DNA from: Streptomyces sp. JHA26
GTDB taxonomy: Bacteria; Actinomycetota; Actinomycetes; Streptomycetales; Streptomycetaceae
Assembly (NCBI RefSeq): GCF_002005565.1
Contig: NZ_BDJC01000012.1
Span: 1 to 64,000, forward strand
Reading direction: 5' to 3'
Length of the DNA stretch: 64,000 nucleotides
The translations under genes were made by a program, and so were the position numbers. The stretch's first letter is position 1. Every line of letters starts with the position of its first letter. Positions 1-8,435 of the stretch are shown here, one piece after another. The notes under the pieces are model-generated. The model saw nothing but the letters and a program-made list of their open reading frames with translations, was not told the origin of the DNA and searched no databases.

Positions 1-2262
1 TCCGAGGCCGCCGTGCCCGCGCCGTCCCCGGAGGCACCGGCGGACCCGACGGCCGCCCCCGCCGCGGTCGCGGTCGGGGAGGCAGCCGTCGTCCAGGACC
101 AGGCTCCGCAGCCCCACCTGGACGTCCCTCACCCCGTCCAGGGCCCCCAGTCGCTGCCGGACACCGACGCGGCACCGGGGACGCCCACGGCGCATGCCGT
201 GCCCGTGCCCGCGGAGCAGCCCGGAGACCCGGCGCAGTCCCCGGCACCCCACCCGCAGCAGCCGGTGGGCCGGTTCGTGCCGGTCGACGGCGGTCAGGTG
301 CCCACCACCCCGCACCTGGCCCCGACCCCGCCCGAGGGACTCGTCCTCCCCGCGGAGGCCCAGGACGCCCCCGCCCCGGACGCGGTCGCCGACGTCCCCG
401 CGCCGCGCGAGGCCGACGCCGGACCCGTGCAGAACGCCGACGACCTGGACACCCGGGACGCCGGATCGGAAGACCAGGAAGACCCGCACGTGAGCACGGC
501 CGCAGAGGCAGACGTACGACAGCCCTCCGGCCCGGCGGCACCCGCCTACGACGACGCCGAGCGCGAGGCCGTCCTGAAGGTCATGCGCGAACGCCGGGAC
601 ATCCGCAACGGCTTCCGCTCCGACCCCATCCCGCACGAGGTGCTGCTCCGCGTCCTGGAGGCCGCCCACACCGCGCCCTCCGTCGGCCACTCGCAGCCCT
701 GGGACTTCGTCGTCATCCGCTCCGCCGACACGCGGCGCGCGATGCACGAACTGGCGATGCGCCAGCGCGACGCGTACGCGAAGTCCCTCCCCAAGGGCCG
801 GGCCAAGCAGTTCAAGGAACTGAAGATCGAGGCCATCCTCGACACCCCGGTCAACATCGTCGTCACCGCCGACCCCACCCGCGGCGGCCGGCACACCCTG
901 GGCCGGCACACCCAGCCGCAGATGGCGCCGTACTCCTCCGCGCTCGCCGTCGAGAACCTCTGGCTCGCCGCCCGCGCCGAGGGCCTCGGCGTCGGCTGGG
1001 TCAGCTTCTTCGACGAGCGCGAGATGGTCCGCGCCCTCGGCCTGCCCGAGCACCTCGAGGTCGTCGCCTACCTGTGCGTCGGGTACGTCGACGAGTTCCC
1101 CGACGAGCCCGAGCTGATGCAGGCCGGCTGGTCCAAGCGCCGCCCGCTGTCGTGGGTCGTCCACGAGGAGACGTACGGACGCCGCGCCCTGCCCGGCGAG
1201 GCCCCGCACGACCTGCTCGCGGAGACCGTCGCGCAGATCCGCCCGCTGGACGCCAAGGCGCTCGGCGAGGCCTGGGAGCGGCAGAAGCGCATGACCAAGC
1301 CGGCCGGCGCGCTCGGCATGCTGGAGATCATCTCCGCGCAGCTGTCCGGGCTGTCCCGCCAGTGCCCGCCGCCGATCCCTGAGCCCGCGGCCGTCGCCGT
1401 CTTCGCCGGCGACCACGGAGTGCACGCCCAGGGCGTCACGCCGTGGCCGCAGGAGGTCACCGCCCAGATGGTGGCCAACTTCCTGGGCGGGGGAGCGGTC
1501 TGCAACGCCTTCGCCACCCAGGTCGGCGCCGAGGTCTGCGTCGTGGACGTCGGTGTCGCCGCCGACCTGCCCGCCACCCCCGGCCTGCTGCCGCGCAAGG
1601 TCCGCGCGGGCACCTCCGACATGACCACCGGTCCCGCGATGACCCGGGAGGAGGCCCTGCAGGCCATCGAGGTGGGCATCGAGACCGCCCGCGACCTGGT
1701 GGCGGCCGGCAACAAGGCGCTGCTCACCGGCGAGATGGGCATCGCGAACACCACCGCGTCCGCAGCCCTGATCTCCGTCTTCACGGGCGCCGACCCCGCC
1801 GAGGTCACCGGCCGCGGCACCGGCATCAACGACGAGACGCTGGCCCGCAAGACGGAGGTCGTGCGCCGCGCGCTGGAACTCCACCAGCCGGACCCGGCCG
1901 ACCCCGTCGGCGTGCTCGCGGCGGTCGGCGGCTTCGAGCACGCGGCCATGGTCGGCCTGCTGCTCGGCGGCGCCTCCCTGCGTACGCCGGTGATCCTGGA
2001 CGGCGTCAGCGCCGGCGCCGCCGCCCTGGTGGCCCGCGCCATCGCCCCCGAGGTCCTGGCGGCCTGCATCGCCGGCCACCGCAGTGCCGAACCCGGCCAC
2101 GTCGCCGCGCTCAACAAGCTGGGCCTGCGCCCCCTGGTCGACCTCGACCTCCGCCTCGGTGAGGGCACCGGCGCGCTGCTCGCCCTGCCGATGGTGCAGA
2201 GCACCGCGCGGGCGATGCACGAGGTGGCGACGTTCGACTCGGCGGGCGTCACCGAGAAGTAG
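1..2262 (+). CDS. cobT: BluB-CobT fusion: DMB synthase plus nicotinate-nucleotide:DMB phosphoribosyltransferase (5' partial)
   Basis: The frame is open from base 1, so the true start lies upstream; the first in-window start is GTG at 13, and residues below count from it. Residues 1-175 are a Pro/Ala/Asp-rich low-complexity stretch. Residues 180-395 are a flavin nitroreductase-fold domain of the BluB type (RRDIRN, then APSVGHSQPWDF), which by family makes 5,6-dimethylbenzimidazole from reduced FMN. Residues 397-749 are CobT: FAGDHGVHAQGV near 464, GEMGIANTTASA, RGTGINDE, and LGEGTGA with the likely catalytic Glu at 717. CobT transfers phosphoribose from nicotinate mononucleotide to DMB for the lower ligand of cobalamin. 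The fusion would join DMB synthesis to its activation in one cytoplasmic protein. A tetrapyrrole gene (cysG) follows. No frameshift is visible; domain calls are firm, while the length and function of the missing N-terminus are unknown. Confidence 0.9.
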   Translation, partial: SEAAVPAPSPEAPADPTAAPAAVAVGEAAVVQDQAPQPHLDVPHPVQGPQSLPDTDAAPGTPTAHAVPVPAEQPGDPAQSPAPHPQQPVGRFVPVDGGQVPTTPHLAPTPPEGLVLPAEAQDAPAPDAVADVPAPREADAGPVQNADDLDTRDAGSEDQEDPHVSTAAEADVRQPSGPAAPAYDDAEREAVLKVMRERRDIRNGFRSDPIPHEVLLRVLEAAHTAPSVGHSQPWDFVVIRSADTRRAMHELAMRQRDAYAKSLPKGRAKQFKELKIEAILDTPVNIVVTADPTRGGRHTLGRHTQPQMAPYSSALAVENLWLAARAEGLGVGWVSFFDEREMVRALGLPEHLEVVAYLCVGYVDEFPDEPELMQAGWSKRRPLSWVVHEETYGRRALPGEAPHDLLAETVAQIRPLDAKALGEAWERQKRMTKPAGALGMLEIISAQLSGLSRQCPPPIPEPAAVAVFAGDHGVHAQGVTPWPQEVTAQMVANFLGGGAVCNAFATQVGAEVCVVDVGVAADLPATPGLLPRKVRAGTSDMTTGPAMTREEALQAIEVGIETARDLVAAGNKALLTGEMGIANTTASAALISVFTGADPAEVTGRGTGINDETLARKTEVVRRALELHQPDPADPVGVLAAVGGFEHAAMVGLLLGGASLRTPVILDGVSAGAAALVARAIAPEVLAACIAGHRSAEPGHVAALNKLGLRPLVDLDLRLGEGTGALLALPMVQSTARAMHEVATFDSAGVTEK

Positions 2263-2274
2263 CGGTCGTACGCC

Positions 2275-2309
2275 GCAGGGGCCCCGGGACCACGGTGCCG
2301 GGCCCCTGC
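2275..2309 (+). terminator. GC-rich hairpin downstream of cobT
   Basis: A 10-bp stem, GCAGGGGCCC at 2275-2284 pairing with GGGCCCCTGC at 2300-2309, begins 12 bases after the cobT stop. There is no U-tract, as is common for Streptomyces terminators. It separates cobT from cysG, whose start is 157 bases further on. Confidence 0.55.
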
Positions 2310-2465
2310 CGACCTGCCGCGGCCGTGCCCATCGTCCGCGCCCACCGCCCGCACCCGGCGACACCCGGCAACACGGTCCAACCACCGGACCGCCTGGGCC
2401 CCCCGGGCCGCCCCGCCATAAAATCCGCACGTCAGCGCCACCGCCGCAAGAGGAGCCGTCCCCTC

Positions 2466-3698
2466 ATGGCCGAACACCCCGCCTATCCCGTAGGCCTCCG
2501 ACTCACCGGCCGTCGCGTGGTCGTGCTCGGCGGCGGACAGGTCGCCCAGCGCCGCCTGCCGGCCCTCATCGCCGCGGGCGCCGACATCCGCCTCGTCTCC
2601 CCCGGGGCGACCCCCTCGGTCGAGGCCATGGCGGACGCGGGCGAGATCACCTGGGAGAAGCGCCCGTACGCCGAGGGGGACCTGGCGGACGCCTGGTACG
2701 CCCTGATCGCCACCAGTGACACCGCCGCCAACACCGCCGCCTCCGCCGAGGCCGAACGGCACCGCGTGTGGTGCGTCCGCTCCGACGACGCCGACGCGGC
2801 CACCGCCTGGACCCCGGCCACCGGGACCAGCGAGGGCGTGACGGTCGCCGTGCTCACCACCGACGCCCGCGGCCGCGACCCCCGCCACACCGCCGCCATC
2901 CGCGACGCGGTCGTGGAGGGACTGCGCGACGGCACCCTCGTCGCCCCGCACCACCGCACCCGCACCCCCGGCGTCTCCCTGGTCGGCGGCGGCCCCGGCG
3001 ACCCGGACCTGATCACCGTCCGCGGCCGCCGCCTGCTCGCCGAGGCCGACGTCGTCATCGCCGACCGGCTCGGCCCCCGCGACCTGCTCGCCGAACTGCC
3101 GCCGCACGTCGAGGTGATCGACGCCGCGAAGATCCCGTACGGCCGCTTCATGGCGCAGGAGGCCATCAACAACGCGCTGATCGAGCACGCCAAGCAGGGC
3201 AAGTCGGTCGTGCGGCTCAAGGGCGGCGACCCGTTCGTCTTCGGGCGGGGCATGGAGGAGGCCCAGGCACTGGCCGAGGCGGGCATCCCGTGCACGGTCG
3301 TCCCCGGCATCTCCAGCTCCATCTCCGTCCCCGGCGCGGCCGGCATCCCCGTCACCCACCGGGGCGTCGCCCACGAGTTCACCGTGGTCAGCGGCCACGT
3401 CGCCCCTGACGACGAGCGCTCCCTGGTCGACTGGCCGTCGCTCGCGAAGCTGACCGGCACGCTCGTGATCCTCATGGGGGTCGACAAGATCGGCAAGATC
3501 GCCGAGACCCTCGTCGCGCACGGCAGGTCCCCGGACACCCCGGTCGCCCTGGTCCAGGAGGGCACGACCGCCGCCCAGCGCCGGGTCGACGCCACCCTCG
3601 CCACGGTCGCCGAGACCGTCGTCGCCCAGGAGGTCAGGCCCCCCGCCGTCATCGTCGTCGGCGACGTCGTCCGCCAGGGACCGCAGGGAACCGCGTGA
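2466..3698 (+). CDS. cysG: Fused siroheme synthase: precorrin-2 dehydrogenase/ferrochelatase and uroporphyrinogen-III C-methyltransferase
   Basis: A 410-residue protein. The ATG at 2466 is preceded by GAGGAG about 10 bases upstream; the frame stays open further upstream, but that stretch is low-complexity. Residues 15-150 form the CysG(B)-type NAD-binding domain (VVVLGGGQVAQRR at 18-30), which oxidises precorrin-2 to sirohydrochlorin and by family inserts iron. Residues 168-405 form the SAM-dependent CysG(A)/CobA methylase, with VSLVGGGPGDPDL near 170 and VRLKGGDPFVFGRG near 249, both hallmark motifs. The product would take uroporphyrinogen III to siroheme, the cofactor of sulfite and nitrite reductases; precorrin-2 is also a cobalamin precursor, which fits the cobT neighbour. 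The next gene starts one base after the stop, so the two are probably co-transcribed. Confidence 0.92.
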   Translation: MAEHPAYPVGLRLTGRRVVVLGGGQVAQRRLPALIAAGADIRLVSPGATPSVEAMADAGEITWEKRPYAEGDLADAWYALIATSDTAANTAASAEAERHRVWCVRSDDADAATAWTPATGTSEGVTVAVLTTDARGRDPRHTAAIRDAVVEGLRDGTLVAPHHRTRTPGVSLVGGGPGDPDLITVRGRRLLAEADVVIADRLGPRDLLAELPPHVEVIDAAKIPYGRFMAQEAINNALIEHAKQGKSVVRLKGGDPFVFGRGMEEAQALAEAGIPCTVVPGISSSISVPGAAGIPVTHRGVAHEFTVVSGHVAPDDERSLVDWPSLAKLTGTLVILMGVDKIGKIAETLVAHGRSPDTPVALVQEGTTAAQRRVDATLATVAETVVAQEVRPPAVIVVGDVVRQGPQGTA

Positions 3699-3699
3699 C

Positions 3700-4542
3700 A
3701 TGGCCGAGCCCGTCACCCTCCACGACCCCGACGACCCCCGCCTGCACGACTACACGAACCTGACCGACGTCCAGCTGCGCCGTCGGCGCGAACCCGCCGA
3801 GGGCCTGTTCATCGCCGAGGGCGAGAAGGTCATCCGGCGGGCCGCCCGGGCGGGCTACGCGATGCGGTCGATGCTGCTGTCGGCCAAGTGGGTCGACGTC
3901 ATGCGCGACGTCATCGAGGCCACTCCCGCCCCGGTGTACCTGGTGGACCCCGAGCTCGCCGAGCGGGTCACCGGCTACCACGTGCACCGCGGCGCCCTCG
4001 CCTCCATGCGGCGCGAACCGCTGCCCACGGTGCCCGACCTGCTGCGCGCCGCGCCGGCCCACGGACGAGGGGGAGACACGGTCCGCCGTGTCGCCGTCTT
4101 CGAGGACATCGTCGACCACGCCAACATCGGCGCCGCCTTCCGCAACGCCGCCGCCCTCGGTGTCGACGCGGTCCTCCTGACCCCGCGCTGCGCGGACCCG
4201 TTCTACCGGCGGTCCGTGAAGGTGTCGATGGGCGCCGTCTTCCAGGTGCCGTGGACCCGCCTGGAGTCCTGGCCCGCGGACATCGGCACGTTGCGCTCCG
4301 CGGGGTTCACGGTCGCCGCGCTCTGCCTGAGCGACCGGGCCGTCACCCTCGACGAACTCGCCGCGAAGGAGCACGGGAAGCTCGCCCTGCTCTTCGGCAC
4401 GGAAGGCACCGGCCTCACCCCCGGGGCGCTCGCCGCGGCCGACGAGCACGTGCGCATCCCGATGGACGCCGGCGTCGACTCCCTCAACGTGGCGGCCGCC
4501 TCGGCGGTCGTCTTCTACGCCACCCGGCCGGGAGCCGCCTGA
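3700..4542 (+). CDS. SpoU/TrmH-family RNA 2'-O-methyltransferase
   Basis: 280 residues, ATG one base after the cysG stop, so probably translationally coupled. All three SPOUT-class motifs are present in the C-terminal half: NIGAAFRNAAALG at 142-154, LLFGTEGTGL at 230-239, and IPM...DSLNVAAASAV at 253-269. These form the knotted SAM site and dimer interface. Residues 1-125 resemble the substrate-binding extension of the family, with a conserved-looking EGLFIAEGEKVIRRA stretch near 29-43. By family it methylates a ribose 2'-OH in rRNA or tRNA; the target cannot be read from sequence. Homologues of this type have sometimes been discussed as antibiotic-resistance methylases, but nothing here shows that. 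Its pairing with cysG looks like operon convenience rather than a shared pathway. Confidence 0.88.
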   Translation: MAEPVTLHDPDDPRLHDYTNLTDVQLRRRREPAEGLFIAEGEKVIRRAARAGYAMRSMLLSAKWVDVMRDVIEATPAPVYLVDPELAERVTGYHVHRGALASMRREPLPTVPDLLRAAPAHGRGGDTVRRVAVFEDIVDHANIGAAFRNAAALGVDAVLLTPRCADPFYRRSVKVSMGAVFQVPWTRLESWPADIGTLRSAGFTVAALCLSDRAVTLDELAAKEHGKLALLFGTEGTGLTPGALAAADEHVRIPMDAGVDSLNVAAASAVVFYATRPGAA

Positions 4543-4581
4543 CCCCGCCGCCGCGGGCGGTGACGCCCCCGGACCGGCGGG

Positions 4582-6051
4582 TCAGAGTCCGGACGCCCCC
4601 GGCCCCGGCGGGCCGTCGCGCACGTCGGCCCGCTCCTGCTGGACCCGCACCCCGCCCCGGTCGTCACCCAGCCCCCGGGACGGTCCCTGGCACCCCTGTG
4701 CGGCGGCGATGCCCAGGGCGACCAGCAGCGTCACCACCACGAACACGGTCAGCCGCTGTCGCAGCAGCCGCGGATTGGCGGGACGCAACCGGGTCCCCGT
4801 GGTCCTCGGCCCCGGACGGCCGGACCCACCGCGCGAGCCGGGCCGGCCGCCGCCCGAGCGGGTGCCGTTGCGGCCGGTGTCGCGGGAGGCGGGCGTGGGC
4901 CGCGTCCCGGACCGGGGCCCCGAGCGGCCGCCGCGCGCGGCGCCGCCGCGGGACGGGCTGTCGCCCCGTGCGGACGAGCCCCCGCGCGAGGGCACGCCGT
5001 CGCGCGGGGAGGGACCTCTGCCGCGCGCGGGGGCGGCGCCCCGCGCGGGCGTACCGCCCCGGGAGCCCGAGGAGCCCCGGGGCGGGGGAGTGCCCTGACC
5101 GCCGGACTGCCCCTGCGGGCGCCGCTGGACGCGCTCACGGTTCGGACAGGTGTCGGCGAGCTGTCCCGTGGGCCGGTCCGCCTCCCCGGAACGCGGCGCG
5201 GGCGGCCGCACGTCGGCGAACCCCTGCGCCTCCCGGGCGGCGATCTCCTTGAGCCGCAGGGACAGCTGGAGGGTGCTGGGCCGCTCCTCGGGGTCCTTCG
5301 CCAGACACGCCCGGACCAGCGGCGCGAGCGCGTCCGGTACCCCGTGCAGCTGGGCCTCCTCGTGCACCACGCGGTACAGCATCACCTCGGAGCTGCCGTG
5401 CCCGAAGGGCGAGTCGCCCATCGAGGCGTACGCCAGCGTGGCACCCAGCGAGAACACGTCCGTGGCCGGCGTGACGGCCGCCCCGCGCACCTGCTCCGGC
5501 GCGAGGAAGCCGGGCGAGCCGACCGCCGTGCCGACGTGCGTGAGGGTCGAGGCGCCCGTCGCCCAGGCGATGCCGAAGTCGATGATCCGCGGACCCTTCG
5601 GGGACAGCAGGATGTTGGACGGCTTCAGGTCCCGGTGCACGACACCGGCCTCGTGCACGGCGACCAGGCCCTCGGACAGGGCGGCCCCGACGGCGGCGAC
5701 GTCCGCCGCGCCGAGCGGGCCCTCGTCGACGACCTTGTCGTGCAGGGAGGGCCCGGGAACGTACTGCGTCGCGAACCAGGGCCGGTCCGCGTCCAGGTCG
5801 GCGGCGACCAGCCGCGCGGTGCACCCGCCGCGGATCCGGCGGGCCGCCGATACCTCGCGCGCGAACCGGGACCGGAACTCCTGGTCCTCCGCGAGGTCCG
5901 GCCGGATGACCTTCAGCGCGACCCGTTGCCCCTTCTTGTCGGAGCCCAGGTAGACCACGCCCATACCGCCCGCGCCGAGCCGTCTGTGAAGCCTGAACGA
6001 GCCGACGACGCGCGGGTCCTCGCGCCTCAGGCGCATCATCGCCATGTTCAT
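4582..6051 (-). CDS. Membrane-anchored Ser/Thr protein kinase (PknB/Hanks type)
   Basis: 489 residues from the ATG at 6051; a GTG ten codons upstream is possible but has no better ribosome site. The kinase domain spans about residues 17-275: glycine loop GAGGMG at 26-31, ATP-binding Lys47 (VALK), catalytic HRDLKPSN with Asp141, DFG with Asp158, and APEQ in the activation segment. Residues about 290-430 are a disordered linker very rich in Arg, Gly, Ser and Pro. A single hydrophobic segment at about 434-453 puts a short 35-residue tail outside the membrane. There are no PASTA repeats, so the extracellular ligand-sensing module of PknB is absent. The gene converges on the methyltransferase gene with a 39-base gap. 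Substrates are unknown. Confidence 0.92.
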   Translation of the reverse strand: MNMAMMRLRREDPRVVGSFRLHRRLGAGGMGVVYLGSDKKGQRVALKVIRPDLAEDQEFRSRFAREVSAARRIRGGCTARLVAADLDADRPWFATQYVPGPSLHDKVVDEGPLGAADVAAVGAALSEGLVAVHEAGVVHRDLKPSNILLSPKGPRIIDFGIAWATGASTLTHVGTAVGSPGFLAPEQVRGAAVTPATDVFSLGATLAYASMGDSPFGHGSSEVMLYRVVHEEAQLHGVPDALAPLVRACLAKDPEERPSTLQLSLRLKEIAAREAQGFADVRPPAPRSGEADRPTGQLADTCPNRERVQRRPQGQSGGQGTPPPRGSSGSRGGTPARGAAPARGRGPSPRDGVPSRGGSSARGDSPSRGGAARGGRSGPRSGTRPTPASRDTGRNGTRSGGGRPGSRGGSGRPGPRTTGTRLRPANPRLLRQRLTVFVVVTLLVALGIAAAQGCQGPSRGLGDDRGGVRVQQERADVRDGPPGPGASGL

Positions 6052-6563
6052 CCCCGCTGCCCGGTCCCTGTGACGTGCCACAGCTTACGTTTCCACGGCC
6101 GCCCGCGCGCAGAGGCCGCGCCCTCTCCTCCCGAGGGATTGTCGGTACGGGGCGGGAGAGTTGAAGACCGGTCAGACCCCCCGGGGGCATGCGCGCCCCG
6201 CACGGCCGGTGATCCAACCACCCGGCAGGGAGGGGGGATTGGCCCACGAAAGGACGATCGCGCGGAGCGGGGCCCCCGGACGGGGCCGAGGACGCGACCC
6301 GGGAGTCGCGCACGTGATCGAAGTCACCGGACGGCGGTGTCCCCTCCGGGAAGACCCCGAGAGGGGGGAGCGGGTCTCCACCCAGGGGAGTACACCGCGG
6401 GGCAGGGCTCATCCTCCGGGAGGCCCGGCAATCGGTACGAGGGCATGACGTCCGGCGTTCCCCGGGCGCCTAGATTTGAGGTCAAGCGGCGGGTGCAGCA
6501 CTCGTCCCCCGAGGTCAGACGCCCGCCGCTGTCAGAAGACATCGAAACGGTCAGGGAGGGGCC
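6052..6563. promoter_or_regulatory. Divergent intergenic region with candidate promoter and leader hairpin for the 60-residue protein gene
   Basis: This 512-base gap has no convincing gene. A candidate -10 box TAGATT lies at 6471-6476. Between it and the ATG at 6564, a 9-bp stem (AGCGGCGGG at 6485-6493 with CCCGCCGCT at 6522-6530, 28-base loop) would form in the 5' leader of the following small gene. GGAGGGG at 6555-6561 is a strong ribosome site. The stretch next to the kinase start shows no box I would defend. Confidence 0.4.
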
Positions 6564-6746
6564 ATGACCTGGACGGCACCGCGGACGCTGGTCCGCACGC
6601 GGGAGCAACGCCGTCAAGGACGTCGTCACCCGGTGGTGGCGACCCTCATGGCCCTGCCCCTGGCGGTCCTGCTCCTCCTGGTCTTCGACGGGTGGGAGAC
6701 AGTGGCCACACAGGCGTCGTCCGTGGGTGTGATGCTGGGGCGCTGA
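6564..6746 (+). CDS. Small single-pass membrane protein, 60 residues
   Basis: ATG at 6564 with an excellent GGAGGGG ribosome site immediately upstream. The protein has a basic N-terminal third (RTREQRRQGRRH, about residues 11-22), a hydrophobic helix at about 24-43 (VVATLMALPLAVLLLLVFDG) and a short tail ending VGVMLGR. The positive-inside rule predicts a cytoplasmic N-terminus. Codons follow the Streptomyces third-position bias. A strong terminator lies 87 bases after the stop. I recognise no family; the layout resembles short hypothetical proteins found beside kinase genes in other Streptomyces (recollection, not searched). Function unknown. The leader and terminator support it being a real expressed gene. 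Confidence 0.65.
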   Translation: MTWTAPRTLVRTREQRRQGRRHPVVATLMALPLAVLLLLVFDGWETVATQASSVGVMLGR

Positions 6747-6832
6747 GAAGCGACCCCAGGCCCGGAAGAGCGGTCCGGGCGGGGACATCCATCCATGAAA
6801 CCCCGTGGGGACGGGGGTGCGGCGGACGGCAG

Positions 6833-6866
6833 AATGCCGGCGCAGCTGGGGAGCTGCGCCGGCATT
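6833..6866 (+). terminator. Perfect 15-bp hairpin terminator
   Basis: AATGCCGGCGCAGCT at 6833-6847 pairs exactly with AGCTGCGCCGGCATT at 6852-6866 around a GGGG loop, followed by GCCCTTT. It lies downstream of the 60-residue protein gene. The following 6870-7090 is C-rich sequence with repeated CACCCTCGC blocks and no gene. Confidence 0.75.
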
Positions 6867-7090
6867 GCCCTTTCCACCCCCGCGTCACCGTGGTGCGGGC
6901 AGCCGTGCCTCCCCCAGCGCCTGGACGGCCCCGGGAGGCACCCCGGCAGCGCCGGGTCCACGCACCCCATCCCCGCCCCCACCCCGACTCCCGCACCGGA
7001 CACCCTCGCCCCTCACCCCCCCCGCACCTGGCACCCTCGCGCCCCCCCGCACCGGGCACCCTCGCGACGCGGCCCCCGTACCCTCGCCCC

Positions 7091-8044
7091 GTGACCCCGG
7101 ACGCACTCCTCCCCGCCCTGACCGCCCACGCCAGAGCCGCCGCCCACGCCACCCCGGCCGCCCCCTGCCCCTGCGGCGCGGCCACCCTCGCCGACCGCCC
7201 CGACGCCACCGTCGTCCGCCACGCCGGCACCGTCGCCAAGGCGCACGCCGCGGACGCCGACCCGGCCGAGCTGGCACTCCGGGTCACCGTCGCCGCCCGC
7301 CTCCCCGGCGTCCTCCTCCCCCCGCTCCGCCCCGCCCCCGCCCGTCTGCACGGACGGCTCGTCACCCACTGGCCCTACGGCGCCCCCGTCGACCCCGACA
7401 CCCCGGACGCGGCGCCCTGGGAGGCCGCCGCCACCCTCCTCGCCCGTCTCCACCGGACCCCGTCCCCCGTCCCGGGGCCGCCCGTCATGCGCGGACCCGA
7501 GAAGGCGGCCCGCGCCGTCACCCTGCTGCGCACCTCCGCCCCGCACCACCCCGCCACCACCCCCGTGCTGCGGGCCTGGGCCGCCCTCCCCGCCTGGGCA
7601 CGCGGCGAGACGGCCATGCCGGACACCACCACCCTCTGCCACGGCGACCTCCACCTCGGCCAGCTCGTACGCCACCCCGCCCCCGACGGCCCCTGGCTGC
7701 TGATCGACGTCGACGACCTGGGCGTGGGCGTGCCCGCCTGGGACCTGGCCCGGCCGGCGGCCTGGTACGCCTGCGGACTGCTCCCGCCCGACGCGTGGGA
7801 CCGCTTCCTGACCGCCTACCGCGCGTCCGGCGGCCCGGCCGTCCCGCCGGAGGGGGACCCCTGGCCCGCGCTGGACGTGCCGGCGCGGGCCCTCACCGCG
7901 CAGACCGCCGCCCGAGCCGTCACCAAGGCCGTCGCGGCCGGCCGTCCCCTGGACGAGGTGGAACGCTCCCTGGTCGACGCCTGCGCGCGGATGGGCGCCG
8001 TCACCCCCGTCGTCCCGGCCCCGCCTCCTTCCCCGTCGAGTTGA
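7091..8044 (+). CDS. Aminoglycoside phosphotransferase-fold kinase
   Basis: 317 residues, GTG at 7091. The frame is open far upstream through low-complexity sequence, so the start is a choice; this is the first start that gives family-like length. The APH catalytic loop is LCHGDLHLGQ with Asp186 as the likely base; the usual final Asn is Gln191. The metal-binding segment LLIDVDDLG follows at 203-211, with Asp206 and Asp208. A Cys-x-Cys pair (CPCGAAT) near residue 29 is unusual for the family. APH-fold proteins phosphorylate small molecules such as aminoglycosides, choline or methylthioribose, but the substrate cannot be inferred here, and a resistance role should not be assumed. No obvious -35/-10 was found in the C-rich upstream region. 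Confidence 0.8.
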   Translation: MTPDALLPALTAHARAAAHATPAAPCPCGAATLADRPDATVVRHAGTVAKAHAADADPAELALRVTVAARLPGVLLPPLRPAPARLHGRLVTHWPYGAPVDPDTPDAAPWEAAATLLARLHRTPSPVPGPPVMRGPEKAARAVTLLRTSAPHHPATTPVLRAWAALPAWARGETAMPDTTTLCHGDLHLGQLVRHPAPDGPWLLIDVDDLGVGVPAWDLARPAAWYACGLLPPDAWDRFLTAYRASGGPAVPPEGDPWPALDVPARALTAQTAARAVTKAVAAGRPLDEVERSLVDACARMGAVTPVVPAPPPSPSS

Positions 8045-8083
8045 GGCGGGGTTTCCCGAAGTAGGGTGCAACCGACCGCCGCC

Positions 8084-8098
8084 GGACAGAGTCTGTCC
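8084..8098. promoter_or_regulatory. 15-base palindrome in front of the zinc-ribbon gene
   Basis: GGACAGA and TCTGTCC flank a single G, giving a perfect 7-bp inverted repeat. A possible -10 (TAGGGT, 8062-8067) lies 16 bases upstream, so the palindrome would sit just past the start of transcription, a place suited to a repressor. No cognate regulator is identifiable. Confidence 0.35.
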
Positions 8099-8144
8099 TG
8101 GCGATACGCGAAGCAGGACCGACCGGCAAGGAGTTGAGCCGAGC

Positions 8145-8423
8145 ATGCAGTGCCCCAAGTGCCACGCACCGATGCACACCTACAACCGCAACGGCGTTCA
8201 GATCGAGCAGTGCAGCGGCTGCCGTGGGATCTTCCTCGACTACGGGGAGCTGGAGGCGCTGACCCGCCTGGAGGCGCAGTGGTCCCAGCCCGCGCCGCCG
8301 GCCCCGCCCGCCGCGCCGCAGGCCTACCCGGCCGCCCAGGCCCCCGCCTGGGGCGCCCCGCAGGCCGGCCACTACGGTCACCACCGTCACAAGAGCTTCG
8401 GCCGCATGCTCTTCTCCAGCTGA
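8145..8423 (+). CDS. TFIIB-type zinc-ribbon small protein
   Basis: 92 residues, ATG at 8145 with AAGGAG about 10 bases upstream. Residues 1-42 form a zf-TFIIB-type ribbon with two knuckles, CPKCHAPM at 3-10 and CSGCRGIFLDYGELEAL at 23-39, which should bind one zinc. The rest is Pro/Ala/Gln-rich and then His-rich (HYGHHRHK), ending RMLFSS. This architecture is common among small uncharacterised bacterial proteins, and the function is unknown; a nucleic-acid or metal role is possible, but nothing here shows it. The gene converges on the tRNA cluster and shares a terminator hairpin with it. Confidence 0.85.
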   Translation: MQCPKCHAPMHTYNRNGVQIEQCSGCRGIFLDYGELEALTRLEAQWSQPAPPAPPAAPQAYPAAQAPAWGAPQAGHYGHHRHKSFGRMLFSS

Positions 8424-8435
8424 GCGCAGGCACGA

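Noticed and set aside
1068..3716. 882-codon minus-strand frame opposite cobT and cysG
   Set aside because: Shadow of two strongly supported genes.
6960..7090. Repeated CACCCTCGC blocks
   Set aside because: C-rich low-complexity sequence; copies are imperfect and show no consistent period.
7091..8044. Aminoglycoside resistance gene
   Set aside because: Only the APH fold is evident; the Asn of the catalytic motif is Gln and there is no substrate-specific signature or resistance context.
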